Numbered from the stretch's first letter, positions 9,801-22,065 are shown. The stretch is 64,000 nucleotides of DNA from Carettochelys insculpta (GCF_033958435.1 NC_134161.1:9424001-9488000), one strand, 5' to 3'. Notes: generated by a model from the sequence alone, not told the origin. A program made the numbers and translations.

Positions 9801-12800
9801 GCTTGTCTACCTTACCAAACTCAGGAAAGTTCATGTGAATTAACTAAAGGTCTGAAAATCTCACTTACTTCAACAGAGACAGGATTTCACTCCCACTGAA
9901 TAAGTGGTGTGCCCCTATTTACACTTGTCTCCCTTGTTCTAAGAAACTAAAAAGTAAATAGATTAAAACCAATAAAAAGAAATATTGTTTTTAAAATGCA
10001 ATATTGTGGCACTCATTGCCACAAGATATTAAGGTCGTGAGCTTATCAGGATTTGGCACAAGTTATTTGAGTGAGAATTATACACTCTTGTTTCAGAGTA
10101 TCCTCACCATTAGCTGCTTGAGACTAGCAAAAACTTTTCCTCTGAGATGATTATTCTATAACTGTTCATTATATGTACATGGGACTGACTGGGGGGATTT
10201 CTGTTTGTTTTTGTTGTCCTCCTTTAAAACTGGCCACCATCAGAGGAAAGATATTGTGCTAGGTTACCTATTGGGCTGATCAACTATTGCTATTCCCAGA
10301 GATCCAGTTTTCATCTTTTTTTTTTTAAAAGGCCAGAGGTCACCCTTCTGATCATCAAGTTTGGTTTTGTGTCTAACACACACCGTAGAATTTCAACCTG
10401 TAATTCCTGTACCAAGTCCAATCATTCCTGCTCAGAGGACAGCTTGGTATGCATCTGGATTGGATCTGGGGTGTAGTTCTATTACTTTTTTTTTTTTCCC
10501 TTCTCAACTTCCCAATTCTAAATAAGTTCTTCCCCAGTTTATTTAGGAAAGGCAGTATTGTCACCATTCTGGCTCAGAAGAGCCTTGACTGCAATTACCA
10601 GATGACAACCTGACATTTGGAAGCTAAAAATACTTGAAGAAGTTTCACAACTTGTAATTACATTAGTGAGAGACAGTTCTGGGTAGTACCAGGGGCCAGA
10701 AGGGATAAACACCATCGCACTTAGGCTTGTAAGAGATGAATTTTGCCCAGCAAGAATCACCATTCAGATCTTTGTATTAAGGCCGACGATTGTCAGCTGG
10801 AGGGGTCAAATCTGTGACTACTGGGGCTAAAGCCACATGCTGTACTGCATGAGCTAAAAGCCAGCTGGTTCTCACCCAAGCCTGTAGAGCAGAAACTTCA
10901 CTGTCACTTGTCAGTGGTCCCAGAGCCTCTGGAGTTACCATACAAGATATATCCTGGGATGGGCTCAAGGCTCTGGCTCCATTTGTTTGGAAGCATTTAG
11001 CCAGGGGTTACTGAGTTAGCGCAGACTCAGGTCTGTAACCTTTTCAAGTTTCTTCAGGGAAAATGTAAACTTAAAAAAGTTAGAACTTTGGTAACATGAC
11101 TAGAGGAGCACTGTAGATGGTGATAATCTAATTGGACCAAGATGAATAGAAGTTTGCTTGAGAAAAGTTCGACTTAGTTCTATGGTCTGGAACACTCTGC
11201 TGATAGCTACACCGAGGTCAGAACTCCACCTTCATTGTCTCGTTCTCTTTGTCACCCGTCCTGTATTCACTCGCAAGACAAGATCAGCAGAGAGGACTCA
11301 AGCAAACATCTCCATCAGTGCTTCAGCTGCTTTTGTAGTACAGATATATTATTGAGAAGGAAGACCAAAGAATTATCACTATACAGTTGGCAGTCACATA
11401 ATTGAGAAAAGTTTCAGTGGTCTGAAAAAGATCACCAACGATGGACATAGACAAAACATCCAGCCAGAGCCTGTTAAGGACCAAAACAGAGATCAACCCT
11501 GGCAGCTTCTATTGTGCAAGGAGGCTATATACACCCCTTGAGGATTTGCTAGGAGGAGGATGATATGTGCAGGGCTAACACTGAATGGATAATTAAACAT
11601 TCATATTGCCCATACTGAGATGCTAACTATCTGTACCTTCAGAAAATCTCCTTGTGCCGAGATCTCCGTATGTGATTCGTAGTGGCTGATTGCCTGGCCA
11701 TGGATGATGCCAGATGCCAGAGTTTCAACCTGTACTTAAAAACTGTCTATCCCTGTTATTAATGAGCATAGACTATGTCCTCAGCCGTCTCTAAAATCTG
11801 TATCGAATCGATATTTGGTAGAGTGCCTGGTAAATTACCAAGTGCAGACAATTTTGGATGAAGGTGTGGGGAGCATGTCCAGGGTCTTAGCACCTGCACA
11901 GATTATGCTCTGTCAGCTGCCACACCTTTTATAATAAAGGGGTTTGAGTTGGAGTGACCCTACTCATTGCATTTGTACTGGTATGGCATGGGGAAAAAGG
12001 CCATCTTTCATACAGTACCTCCTTCGATCCTTCTTTAGAATCCTCCTCCTGGAATGTGCGCTGCATTTCGTAGATGCTGTATCTAGAAAAGTTGCAGTGT
12101 CAATTGCTTTGCTTTGCCTTTTGTTTCTTTTCTGAGAGTGCTGGGGCAGGACCCAATCACAGGATCCGCCAATGCTTTGTTCAAAGAAATAAACAATTGT
12201 GGTCAACAAAGAAAAAAAATCTGTGCAAATATTGGCTTTAGAAAACAGATTAGCCTCCAGATCAGCCCACAGAAATTCATGCTAATCCTGTATAGGTTTC
12301 AAGAAAGATGATCTTCCATGTGGGATCATTTTATAGCTGACGCTGTGTTTCACAATTAATCAGTTCCGTGTGTGCATGTGTTCCCCTCCCCTCCACCCTG
12401 CTTTTGAAGCATTTATTGCAGGCCCTTTCTGAAGCCACAGTGCAGAATTTGCTGGCCTGGAATCCCTCTGGCAAATCCCAGTTTTCTTTTAAATCAGCTA
12501 GAAACTTATAATTTGTCAGGCCATCCATAAACCTATAAAAGGAGTTTATATTTAAAAAAAAACAACAACCTAAAACAACTTTAGTCTATTGTTTTCACAT
12601 ATCATTAGCAGGGTAAAAATACAACCTCCTCTTTTTCATGCATCTAAAAAAACCATGTGAGATCACTAGCATTTATGTAGACAGATTTGGCAGTCTTTTC
12701 ATATTTACTTGGACTCTGAGGCATAATGTCTCCCTCTGCCATTAATTATTACTCACGAACGATGTGCACTTTTTATGGTTTTCATTATTCTGCACTGTGT

Positions 12801-13025
12801 TAAGCTGGTTTGGAGCATTGTCCTTAACTGTCACCGGCACATACAGTCCTCGCCCCCATCTGCAAACATTTAATTAAATGGGAGTGCAGGGGAAAAAAAT
12901 CAAACTAGACTGTCATATGATTAGCAAAACCTGAAGAAGAGCTCTGTGTAAGCTGGAAAGCTTCCCTCTCACCAATGGAATTTGGTCCAATAAAAGCTAT
13001 TCCTTTAGCCAATGCTTTTTTTTCC
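9801..13025. other. Mostly unassigned; possible conserved non-coding segment near 12690-12900
   Basis: I see no gene. The part around 12690-12900 has no repeat resemblance and contains TTAATTA-type motifs and several low-degeneracy blocks, the look of a conserved non-coding element. That is a weak visual judgement. Confidence 0.3.
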
Positions 13026-13320
13026 CTTCGAAAAATGGTGCTGGAACTCTGCCCCCAACCCATACCCTTGTTCTCCCAACCCGCCGTAGCCTTAGCCTCC
13101 CCGCCCCCAAGGCCCCAACCTGCTGCAGCCTTAACCCCCAGCTCCCCCGCAGCCAGGCTTTAATTCCCTCCACCCCCTCAAGGCCTCCACCTGCCTCAGC
13201 CTTAGCCCCCCGGGCCCCGACCTACTCTGCAGGCCCCAACCTGCTTGCAGCCTTAAACCCCCAACCCCCTGAGGCCCCAGCCCACTGCCAGCCTTTAATG
13301 CCCCCCGACCCAGGATTCAC
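13026..13320. repeat. C-rich imperfect tandem repeat
   Basis: Units of roughly 35-45 bp repeat the pattern AGGCCCCAACCTGC, AGCCTTAA, CCCCC. At least five degenerate units can be counted. The start (aaaatggtgctggaactc) resembles in inverted form the segment at about 15850-15885, so this may be the arm of an older hAT-like element into which the Harbinger element inserted. Confidence 0.6.
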
Positions 13321-13819
13321 TTACCTCTCAAAGGGAGCGTGACATGTTCCTACTTCTTCACCAGCTCCATGTTCCCTTTGTCTCGGACGCTAGCTTGGTC
13401 CCCGTTCCTGTTCGTTGTCTGACCACATAAGAGACAGGCAACACCAGCCAAGTCAAAATCATTCTCTTTAGCTACGTCTACACTGGGATGCTACATCGAT
13501 CTATTTCGATGTAGCAAAATCGAAATAAGCTATTTCGACAAATAGCATCTACACATCCTCCAGGGCTGGTGCCGTCGACGTTCAACGTCGACGTTGGACA
13601 GCACTACATCGAAATAGGCACTGCAGGGAAGCGTCTACACACCAAAGCGGCCCAAATCGAAATAAGGGTGCCAGGAACAGCTGCAGACAGGGTCACAGGG
13701 CGGACTAGCACTTCCGGGGCAACAGCTAGCCGCTCCCTTTAAGGGCCCCTCCCAGACACACTCAGGCTGCACAGCACACGGTCTGCAGAGCCACAAGCAC
13801 GCACACCCCATGAAGCACC

Positions 13820-15142
13820 ATGGACCCCCAGCAGCAGCAGCAGCAGCAGCAGCCCGAGGCCCACACACTCGCCCCTGGAGGAGCAGTGGCTGCCCTGCTC
13901 AGTGCCATGCAGGAGGCAGCTGATCATCTTTTATTTGAGGAAGATGAGGGGGATGAGGAAGCAGCCCCAGACCTTGCTGCCCTCCCAGCCCCCCCCCACC
14001 CCGATGCACATGCCGCCAGCTGTGGAGATACCCCATGAGCAAGAACTGGTGGGAGCGGCTGGTGCTCGGCGAGTGGGACAATGACCGCTGGCTCCGGAAC
14101 TTCTGAATGAGCCGGCAGACATTCCTGGAGCTCTGCCAGTGGCTCACCCCTGCCTTACGGCACCAGGACACCCCCATGAGACGTGCCCTCACTGTAGAGA
14201 AATGGGTCGGCATCGCAGTCTGGAAGCTGGCCACTCCAGACAGCTACTGATCCATAGGGCAGCAGTTCGGCATGGGCAAGGCCACCATTGGGGCTGTCCT
14301 CATGGAGGTAAGAGGACCCAGAGGGAGGGGAGGGAGCCCTGGGGGGGAGGGGGGAGTCCTGGGGGGAGGGTCAGACACACCCTGCACACCCCTCACCGGT
14401 GCTCTCTCATGTCCTTCCCCTGTAGGTCATCCGCGCAATCAATGCCCTGCTCCTCCGCAGGCTTGTGTGGCTTGGGGACCCAGGTGCTGCCAGCGCGGGG
14501 TTTGCCAGCCCGGGCTTCCCAAATTGCTTTGGGGCTCTAGATGGGACCCATATCCCCATCCGTGCCCCAGCGCACAGTGGAGGACACTTCCTCAATAGGA
14601 AGGGATACCATTCGGTGGTCCTCCAGGCCTTGGTGTACAGCCGGGGCCGCCTCTTGGACATTTATGTTGGCTGGCCTGGCAGCACCCACGAAGCCCAGGT
14701 GTTTAGAAATTCGGGCCTGTGCCGCCGGCTGGAGGCGGGGACCTACATCCCCCAGCGGGAGATCCCTGTGGGGGACACCACCATGCCCCTCTGCGTTGTC
14801 GCAGACGCGGCGCACCCCCTCCGGCCCTGGCTCATGCACCCTTACACGGGCCATGTCACAGCCAGCCAGGAGCGGTTCAACACGCGCTTGAACCATGCGT
14901 GCCAGGTGGTCGAGTGCACTTTCGGCCGCCTCAAAGGGCGCCGGAGGTGTCTCCTCACCCGCCTGGATGCAGGCCTCACCAAAATCCCCCAGGTTGTGGG
15001 CGCGTGCAGCGCACTCCACAACCTGGTGGAGAGCAACGGAGAGGCCTTCTTCCAGGGCTGGGCTGTGGAGGCTGTCAGGGCCGACGTCCAGCCACCCGCT
15101 GCCCCCAGTCGCCAGGTCGACCCTGTGGGGATCTGGGTCTAG
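13820..15142 (+). pseudogene. HARBI1-like Harbinger transposase, broken, with one intron
   Basis: Starts at ATG 13820 with a Gln-rich N-terminus (MDP then eight Gln). A frameshift between about 13985 and 14040 moves into the frame carrying WWERLVLGEWDNDRWLRNF. In-frame TGA codons lie at 14104-14106 and 14248-14250; the second sits where Arg is expected, consistent with CpG decay. An intron with GT/AG borders spans 14308-14425, in phase 0. Exon 2 (14426-15142) is open and encodes the DDE_Tnp_4-type core: ALDGTHI, then VGWPGSTHEAQVFRNS, VADAAHPLRPWLMHPY and VECTFGRLKGRRRCL. In relatives the GST-H-x segment normally has Asp where this copy has Glu. The product would cut and rejoin transposon ends, but this copy cannot be functional. 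Confidence 0.85.
14308..14425 (+). other. Predicted intron in Harbinger transposase
   Basis: Donor GTAAGA after ATGGAG and acceptor CCCCTGTAG before GTCATCCGC join two segments that read continuously as transposase (GAVLME then VIRAINALLLRR). The interior is G-rich with GGGGGG runs and breaks the frame homology. Length is 118 bp. Confidence 0.75.
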
Positions 15143-15611
15143 GAGGCCCTGCGGGCCCATTTTGAGCAGGCTGCGGGGTGAACGCTGGCAGGGCATGGTG
15201 AACTATGCCTGAGCAGGGCGAAGCCAGAGGAAACTCTGGTGAGGTCCGTAGCGGTCCTGACTTACAATACAGAGTAGCCCGTCTCCACCTGGAACCAGCC
15301 CCCACTAGAAGTCTCAGCTTTGTAATTTTATAGAGCATTTGTGGAAGCACCCAAAGCAGATCTTATTGGTTTATTTTCTGTGGTTCCCTTTTATGGCACT
15401 ATAGCTAAAGCGCAAAGCTTTTTCTGTAATTATTTAGCAACTTCTGACTGAGGCTAGCCTTTTCCACTTCCTTATCTTACTTCTCACCTTGTACGTGACC
15501 ATCCTGCTTTGCCTTTATGGCGAAACTGTCCCAAAATGCTTCACTAGTTACACCCATTTCTGACACCTTCCTTGTTGCGCAGCACACCCCAGCCCTCTGG
15601 CACATACAGTG

Positions 15612-15755
15612 TAGCAGGAGCAGTTCCCTGACCTGCATCACTGAAAGAGCAGGACTCAATTAATTTGATTTAACAGCCGATGCCAGCCGTTAACCCAATT
15701 TAAACTGAGTCCTGCTCTTTCATTGGCAGGCAGGGAACTGGAAGTGGAGCAGCGG
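15612..15755. repeat. Foldback inverted repeat with 17 bp perfect core
   Basis: TGAAAGAGCAGGACTCA is mirrored perfectly by TGAGTCCTGCTCTTTCA. The similarity extends outwards through GCAGTTCCCTG / CAGGGAACTG and inwards to GATTTAAC / GTTAACCC, giving arms of about 60 bp around a ~14 bp loop. It is non-coding. A miniature palindromic transposon is the simplest reading. Confidence 0.75.
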
Positions 15756-15900
15756 CAGGAGACACAAGTGGCTGCTTAAAGAGCTACATGTGGCTCAGAG
15801 CTGCCCGAACCCCTTTTAAAAATGGTGGCCCCAGGGAAAAAGGTGGCAGAATGCAGTTCCACTGTGTTCTGCTGGAAAAAGCGCCCTGCCCGTAGCCACC
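15756..15900. repeat. hAT-like terminal segment
   Basis: Contains GAGCTACATGTGGCTCAGAG and GGCAGAATGCAGTTCCACTG, motifs seen in non-autonomous hAT-like repeats. Inverted resemblance to 13026-13055 suggests one older element split by the Harbinger insertion. Confidence 0.35.
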
Positions 15901-17468
15901 TTATGTCTAATACCCTGGGACCTTCCTGGCTGCAATGTTACTCTGTGTGTGTGTGTGGTTTGCAAGTCAGACATCCATCAGAAATGTAGGAACTGGAGAA
16001 CAAAGCAAAGAAAAACATTTATATTTACAGCTGGCATTTGGAAGCCCAGTATCTGCTATATTTCAATGAGAATTGGAAACCAGTGGAAGACCTAACCTAA
16101 AGTTGCAAATCCATTTGCAGGAAGAGGGTAGCTCTGTTGGTTTAGAAATGCAATTACCTTCTCAAACAGATCTATGCAACACCTAGGCCTGATCCAACTG
16201 TGCCTATAATCATTGCATCTTGGGCCGTGTTCTTCTCATGGTTCCTCCACCACGTAGGATCTAGTGCAGCCAGTACTTGGATGAGATTTCATCAAGGCAG
16301 AGGTTGCTAGTGCGGGGATTCTTGGAGCGCAGGGGGTGCAGCAGCAGCTATATGCCCCGACTCTGCCCATGCCCTGCCCTTTGCCTGCCCTGCTTTACCC
16401 CCTCACCTGGTTCTGCCCCAGCCCACCTCTTCCCATGGAAGCTCTGGGTCATATCCAGCGAGTGCGGGAAGAGTCTCCTTCTCCTCTGGAGCAGTGTGGT
16501 CCAAGAACAGCACAAACTAGGCAGCTTGTTCTGCTCGCATGTTGCACAGCTCAGGGGAGAGGCAGGATGGGCCCCACACTCACCAGAAGTGGTATGGTGC
16601 AGACATTGAGTGCAGGGAGCGGGGGCTGTTACCTTTAAATCAGAATTGAAGGCTCCAGCATGGTGATATTATTTCTGTGATGTGTGGGTTTAACATCTTT
16701 CCTGGGAGGGAGAACCAAGGCCCTGACTCCTTGTGCCCATGGCAAACTTGTAAAACACTGTGAATTAGCCCTAATGTCCCATGCAATTTTCAAAATGGGT
16801 ATTTAAATCTCTCTTACTTGAAATTGCTTTGTCGTTTCAATATAAGGCCCTATCCTGTCATCAGCTTCTAAGAAACTGCTATGCAGTGTTGGCTATGCCA
16901 ATGCAATGATTATAGCTACCATCATCACAGAGGCGATGGGGAGTGGTGATTTGTACAGTTAGCATGTGTGGTGTTTGTCATTTCTTTAAGAACTTTGATG
17001 TATGTCGGGGGAACATGTATAAATATTACAGACGGGGAGTGTGAATCAAATTTCTAAATCGGCGTACAACAGACTGCTCTGCAAAGGAAGTTCTTTTTAG
17101 GCTCATGATGTCACAGGCTCCTCCCGCTTCCCAGCTCTGGCCCTGCCTGCCCCCTCCCAGAGCAATGCTGCCTGGGGGTTTGTTGCTTCTCTCCACTCCA
17201 GTCACCATGTGGGTGGTGGGAGCCAGAGGAGTGCTTTGCTGCTCCCCGCTCCTACCCTGCTGCTGTTTCCTGCTTCTCCATTGTGGCATGAAGCAGAGCT
17301 CCATGCTGCCTGGGTGCTCCACTTCCTGCTGGTAAATGGGAATAGAGGTACTGTATCGACCATGCTAAAGAGCTTTGAGATCCTCTGAAGCTGCAAAGCC
17401 TTCTGCTGCCTTCCATGAGGTCATTTATGCTTTGTGTGAGCTCCCTGAACTTCTCAGCACGTTCGCCA
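15901..17468. other. Unassigned, with short GT run and GC-rich blocks
   Basis: A short GT run lies at 15944-15958. GC-rich blocks at 16320-16620 and 17100-17340 look like old repeats, but I could not name them. I see no gene. Confidence 0.4.
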
Positions 17469-17570
17469 GGTCTACACTGCAAAAGAAATTTGACTTAGGT
17501 CTGCAACTCCAGGTACAACAATTGCGTAGCTGGAGTCAATGTACCTTAAGTCAGATTTCCAGTGTGGCCG
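17469..17570. mobile_element. Palindromic foldback MITE
   Basis: The sequence is self-complementary around CAATTG at 17519-17524. On the left are TTGACTTAGGT and CTCCAGGTAC; on the right, GTAGCTGGAG and GTACCTTAAGTCAGA. Outer ends TCTACACTG and CAGTGTGGC also pair. It is about 100 bp with no coding content. Confidence 0.6.
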
Positions 17571-17740
17571 CACTGCGGGAGCCTTCCTGACGCCTTGCCT
17601 TAACCAGAGTTGATGGGAGGGACCTCAACATTGGATTTAGTACGTCCCTACTAGGTGTGCTAAATAGAATCCCAGCAAATCATCCTCCAGAGTGTCAATC
17701 TTCATGTCAGTATAGATGTGTCTGTTAGCTCCTATACCTT

Positions 17741-18851
17741 CCATATTAAGCCTCTCTTAAAGGTAGACTTTAGTGGTGCTTACAGTGTGTTAACTTGTAT
17801 ATAGGTTGCTCAGCATTGTTCTCCTGCCCTTAATCTGTTACCAGCCTGTCTTTAGATTATGAGGTTCTTGGAGCAAGGGTGCTTGGAAAAGAAACAAACC
17901 ATCACCACAATAGAAAGGTGTGTAAAAGTGTATCCTGGCCATTCAGAGACTGGATTTAGTGATTTTGAAAAATGGTATCCTACCAAATAGACAAAACAGG
18001 TTTTGTACTTGCTGAATTTTAATGTCTCAACATCTAAAAAGAAGCTGCTTTCTGTGGCCCTAATGGGAAAAGGAAAGAGGCAGAAGGATCTTTTCCCTCT
18101 GCATATAGAAATATTCATGAAGATGTTCAGCTTGCCAAGCTGGAGTGAGAGTAACCATTAATTAGTAAAGAGCATCAGTATCTTATGAAATTAGTGAGCA
18201 GAGACTGACATCTCTTTGCTTTTATTTCCTTCTATTTTAGAACTTTGTGGTCATAATATTCAGCTCCTACTGATGTTTTTAGCAAGTTTCTGAAGGTTTT
18301 AGTTAAAAAAAAATACCACTCTGTTGCAGAAGAGGAATCCATTAAGCTCAGCGGGAGACGTTTACCATGTCAACCTTCCCTTGGCTTCTTGATAGGATAA
18401 GTCAGTGTAGCAAAGAAAATGAGCTTGTAGGTCTGTTTGGCTGCCCTAATTTCAGACTGGAGAGGGAATCTGTGAGATACCAGGAATGTATGTTTCTCAG
18501 CAAGTCTGTAAGAGAAGTACATAATGTTAGCGGGTTCGGCTAACTCACCTATCTGCATCAGAAGCTCCCGACAGCAGCAAAATTTCAGTCTCTTGATTAA
18601 GGAATGAGTTTAGTTTCCAAACTGAACTGTGCCACACAAATTAAAACATAATCTGCATCCTGCTGCCTGGACCCTCCTAAAGTGTCTTTCTCACTAGGTG
18701 TCTCCAGCCAGGACTTTGATGTATCTGGCATAGAGAGGCTCTTCCAGATTCTTTTCCCTGGTGCTGGGTCTCCTGCAGGAGTCTTCCTGCTCATTGCAGG
18801 TCTCTCTTCTGAACTGCAAGTTGATTCAGTTCAGCTGCTTACTTGTCTTTT
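17741..18851. other. No gene or clear repeat seen
   Basis: AT-rich sequence with short frames only. Confidence 0.5.
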
Positions 18852-19453
18852 ATCTAAGGCAGTGGTTTCCAACCTTTTTGAGATGGGGACCCATTTTGAC
18901 AATTCAAGAAGACTTTGTGACGCAAGGTAATTCAAAATGTGGGGGGAGGTTCTCCCCTGGGAAAATGCATCCCCCAACTCCCCCTCTTAACCCCTCTCAG
19001 TTCCGAAACATGCCCCACAACTTAAACCCTCCTCAGTCCCCCACTGCCTCCAAGCTTAAACCTCTCTCGGTTAGGGTTTCCAGATTTTTGGAAAATTTAT
19101 GTGGCACAGGAAGCCCCACCCGCAGGATTTCCAGCTAGGGCTGCTTGTCCCACTTAAGATTTCCAAAAACCTGGGCGGGGGCGGAGTGGCCTGGGGACCC
19201 TGGCAGCACTGCTGCTGGCAACTGGCTGGGGCGGAGCCCTGGCCGGCAGTGCCAGCCACAGGACCCCTGACTCAGGGGGGTGGGTCAGGGACTGAGAGCT
19301 GGAGGAAGAGTCAGGTGGCAGTGCCAGGAGCCACAAATGGCTGCTTTATGAACCACATGCGGCTCAGCGCTGACTAGCCAGTGATCCTTATCAAATCTAA
19401 TCATGACCCATGGTTGGGTTGCAACCAATAGGCTGTGAATTCCTAATCTAAGG
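18852..19453 (+). mobile_element. hAT-like non-autonomous transposon with perfect 8 bp target duplication
   Basis: The element 18860-19445 begins CAGTGGTTTCCAACC, a classical hAT-type end, and ends GGCTGTGAATTCCTA, imperfectly complementary to it. Flanks ATCTAAGG at 18852-18859 and 19446-19453 are identical, and 8 bp is the hAT target size. The 586 bp interior is GC-rich in its middle and carries no transposase. Confidence 0.8.
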
Positions 19454-19969
19454 CCTCTTTAGCTTACAGGCTAAAAGGTGATTTCGGGCCGCAAACCCAA
19501 TAGGTGGAGGGCAACAAATTAGCCACACGTTGAGGTAAACCCATCCCTTTGAAAGGACACCTCACAGTGTGAGGTGTATCAACCTCTTTTGTTCTATGCT
19601 TTCCCTGGATTTCAACTCCTGCCTTTCTCAATGGCCATTTTAGACTACCGCTTCTTTCCCATGCTTCCTGTATAGGGACAGAGTTTTTGGCTCAAAGTTA
19701 TTTGAGAAGGAAGAGGTGAAATAATTTAAGATAAAAATTGGCTGAATTTTGCAAGTTCTCTAACAAGTTCCAAATTTCAACAGAATTTGGGAGTGCTGAG
19801 ACCAGGGATTCTGGTTCAGATGTGTCTTTAATCACAATGGATTCAATTTCAATCCACCAGAATCTTCCACCCAGATCTTGCATGGAGCCTCATTTCTGAG
19901 TCTTGAACAAGTTCCAGTTTTACATCCTTGTTATCCTTCATTTTTGGGGTAGCTGTTGTCAGTCTTCCC

Positions 19970-20145
19970 TCTATTTTTTCCATCTATGTGCAGAATGCAC
20001 TTTGTTATGTGCACTAAGGCATGTGCAGATGTGTCACACCAATAGAAACACATACTGCCAGCTGTGGGCACTCTGCTCATCAGCTGGGCAGCATCTGAAT
20101 CTCTCCTGGGTGGCCACCCAGTGCTCAGCTGACAGGAGCACTGGC
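19970..20145 (+). repeat. Repeat family X, copy 3
   Basis: Has the blocks TTTTTTCCATC-ATGTGCAGAAT, CACTAAGGCATGTGCAGATG, GGCACTCTGCTCATCAGCTG, TCTCTCCTGGGTGGCC and GCTCAGCTGACAGGAGCAC. It is the most complete copy together with that at 55219. Confidence 0.65.
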
Positions 20146-20214
20146 CTCTCTGTTCCTCCAGTTTCAGTTCAGGCCCAGCAGCAGAAGTGGTAAATTACCA
20201 TGGAAGGCTGGTCT

Positions 20215-20342
20215 TAATGTACATCCAGCCCTGGTTTGTCAATGGGTCAGATTGTCCATGGGTATAAATTGGCATAGCCCTGTTGCCTTCTGTGAAGCTA
20301 CACCAGATTACACCTGTGGAGAATCTGGTCCTTGAGAGGCTT
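20215..20342. repeat. Short palindromic interspersed repeat
   Basis: GGTATAAATTGGCATAGCC on the left and GAAGCTACACCAGATTACACC on the right are roughly complementary, with flanking GTCAGATTGTCC and GAATCTGGTCC pairing too. Likely a small non-autonomous element. Confidence 0.45.
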
Positions 20343-20344
20343 GT

Positions 20345-21120
20345 ATAAGCATTGGATTTTTTGGGTGTGGCAAACTCCAGACAGTTTTAAGATTCTTGCA
20401 GTGCTAATTACTGCAAATTCCCCTAACTTCTGAAATGAGGGAATTTTCAGAATTGACTAACTACAAAAAGATGTACCTGCTGCCCCTTTGCTACCCCAAG
20501 AGCCAACGGAGCAGTTGTGTAAAGTGACATTGAAAGTAGCAATCCCCAGTGCTCTTAATTCTGATGCCTCAGCTCTGTAGAGGAGGGAAAGGAGGGGCTT
20601 AACAGACACCAGCTCCTGTTCTGAATGACTTTACCTGGAGGTGATCTCTTCCGCCAGGCTGACTTTGACATTAAAAATGGAAGAGGCCAGGGACGTTTTC
20701 TGCCTAAAGCTCAATGGAAAGTGGCAGGTGTCAGATTTTTGCAAATTTCTATCTGTAACTCACAGGCTTCTGCTGACAGGGACTTGAAAGCTCCAACGTG
20801 GAAAACCTCCAGCTTAAATTTCCACAACTAACTTAATTTTTTTAGGGCTGGGGGAGGCAGTTAAAGCTGGACTCTGAAATAAATGAAACCAGAGACACAA
20901 CAGGGGAAAGTCTCATGTGAGTGCTGTTATAATCACAATTAATGTGCGCCTGAGTTGAAGCTCATGTAGAGAGCACAGTCAGACAGGATTGTAGGAAACT
21001 GTAAGATCTTTCTGAAACACAAGCGCAGTCAGGTCCCTTGAATAATTGTTCTTGAGTTAATTGCTTCATCCCATTCATAATAAGTTCTGATGTATCCCAG
21101 TTAAGTTGTATACAATTTAA
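20345..21120. other. No gene or clear repeat seen
   Basis: Mixed sequence; the longest frame at 20625-20831 is not protein-like. Confidence 0.45.
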
Positions 21121-21124
21121 TTAG

Positions 21125-22065
21125 TAGCACTTACAATGGGAGGTCATATCTAATGTAGTCCCATAGGAATCAGTCCTGTGTCTGCTACTATTCAACATTT
21201 TTATTGAATAATAATGGATAATGGATAAGGAATATGCTTATAAAATTTGCAGATGACACCAAGCTGGGAGGGGTTGCAAGCACTTTAGAGGAGAGGATTA
21301 GGTTTCAAAACACCCTTGACAAATTGGAGAATTATGAATTCAACAACCTGAAATTCAATAAAGACGAGTGTGAAGTATTTCACTTAGAAAAGAAAAAACA
21401 AACACATAATTACAAAATGGGGATTCAAGGCTAGGTGACGATACTTCTGAAAACAGTCTGGGGGCAGTAGTGGTTCACAAACTGAATGTGAGCCAACAAT
21501 CCACTGTGAAAAAGGCTACTGTTACTCTGGCATGTATTAACAGAAGTATCATTTGTAATTCATGGAAGGTGATTGTCCCGTGCGACTCGGCAGTGGTGAG
21601 GCATCAGCTGGAATACTGTTTCCAGTTCCGAGTGCTACATGTTAGGAATGCTGTGGGCAAATTGCAGAGAGTCCAGAGAGCAACAAACACGTGTAAAGGT
21701 TTAGCAAGCCAGAACGATGAGGAAAGGCTGACAAAAAAAGTCCTAAGGGGAGACCTGATAAATCTTCAAATATGTTACTGGCTGTTATAAAGGGGATAAA
21801 TTATTCTCTATGTCCACCGAAAGTAGGAGAAGAAATAATGGTCTTTAATGTATAGCAAGGGAGATTTCAGTTAGAAATTAAACAAGGATAATTAAGCTCT
21901 AGAATAGGAGGTTGTGGAACCCCTGCTGATGGCAGGTTTTAACAAGTATTTGGACAAACACCTCTCAAGGAAAGGATGAGGTTGACTAAGTCCTACCATG
22001 GTGCAGAAGGCTGGACTTCATGACTTCTCACGGTCCCTTATAGCTATCCATTCCTGTAATTTTAT
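21125..22065 (+). mobile_element. CR1 LINE 3' portion
   Basis: Carries the end of the CR1 ORF2 and the 3' UTR. Recognisable pieces include TTTGCAGATGACACCAAGCTG (the RT catalytic FADDTKLGG), GTGAGGCATCAGCTGGAATA, CAGTTCCGAGTGC and GTCCAGAGAGCAACAAA. It ends with a degenerate GGTCCCTTATAGCTATCC tail. The RT catalytic FADD is still visible near 21240, but stops and frameshifts break the frame downstream. CR1 inserts by target-primed reverse transcription and commonly leaves such 5'-truncated copies. Confidence 0.85.

Larger units (their letters stand above)
13471..15212 (+). mobile_element. PIF/Harbinger DNA transposon, 3'-truncated
   Basis: The left end GCTACGTCTACAC with following ATCGATCTATTTCGATGTAG blocks matches the left end of the smaller element at 53711. 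The body holds a two-exon HARBI1-like transposase on the plus strand. No matching right terminus (GTGTAGACG-type) follows the transposase. Similarity to element sequence ends around 15212, so the right part, including any Myb-like second gene, is missing. The left flank TTA would fit a Harbinger 3 bp target site, but no partner is present. Confidence 0.85.

Noticed and set aside
13820..14038. Host gene with polyglutamine N-terminus
   Set aside because: The same start region occurs in the Harbinger derivative at 54057, so it belongs to the transposon.
14537..15196. Minus-strand open frame of 219 codons opposite the Harbinger transposase
   Set aside because: Shadow of the transposase exon; its composition follows from GC-rich third positions on the other strand.
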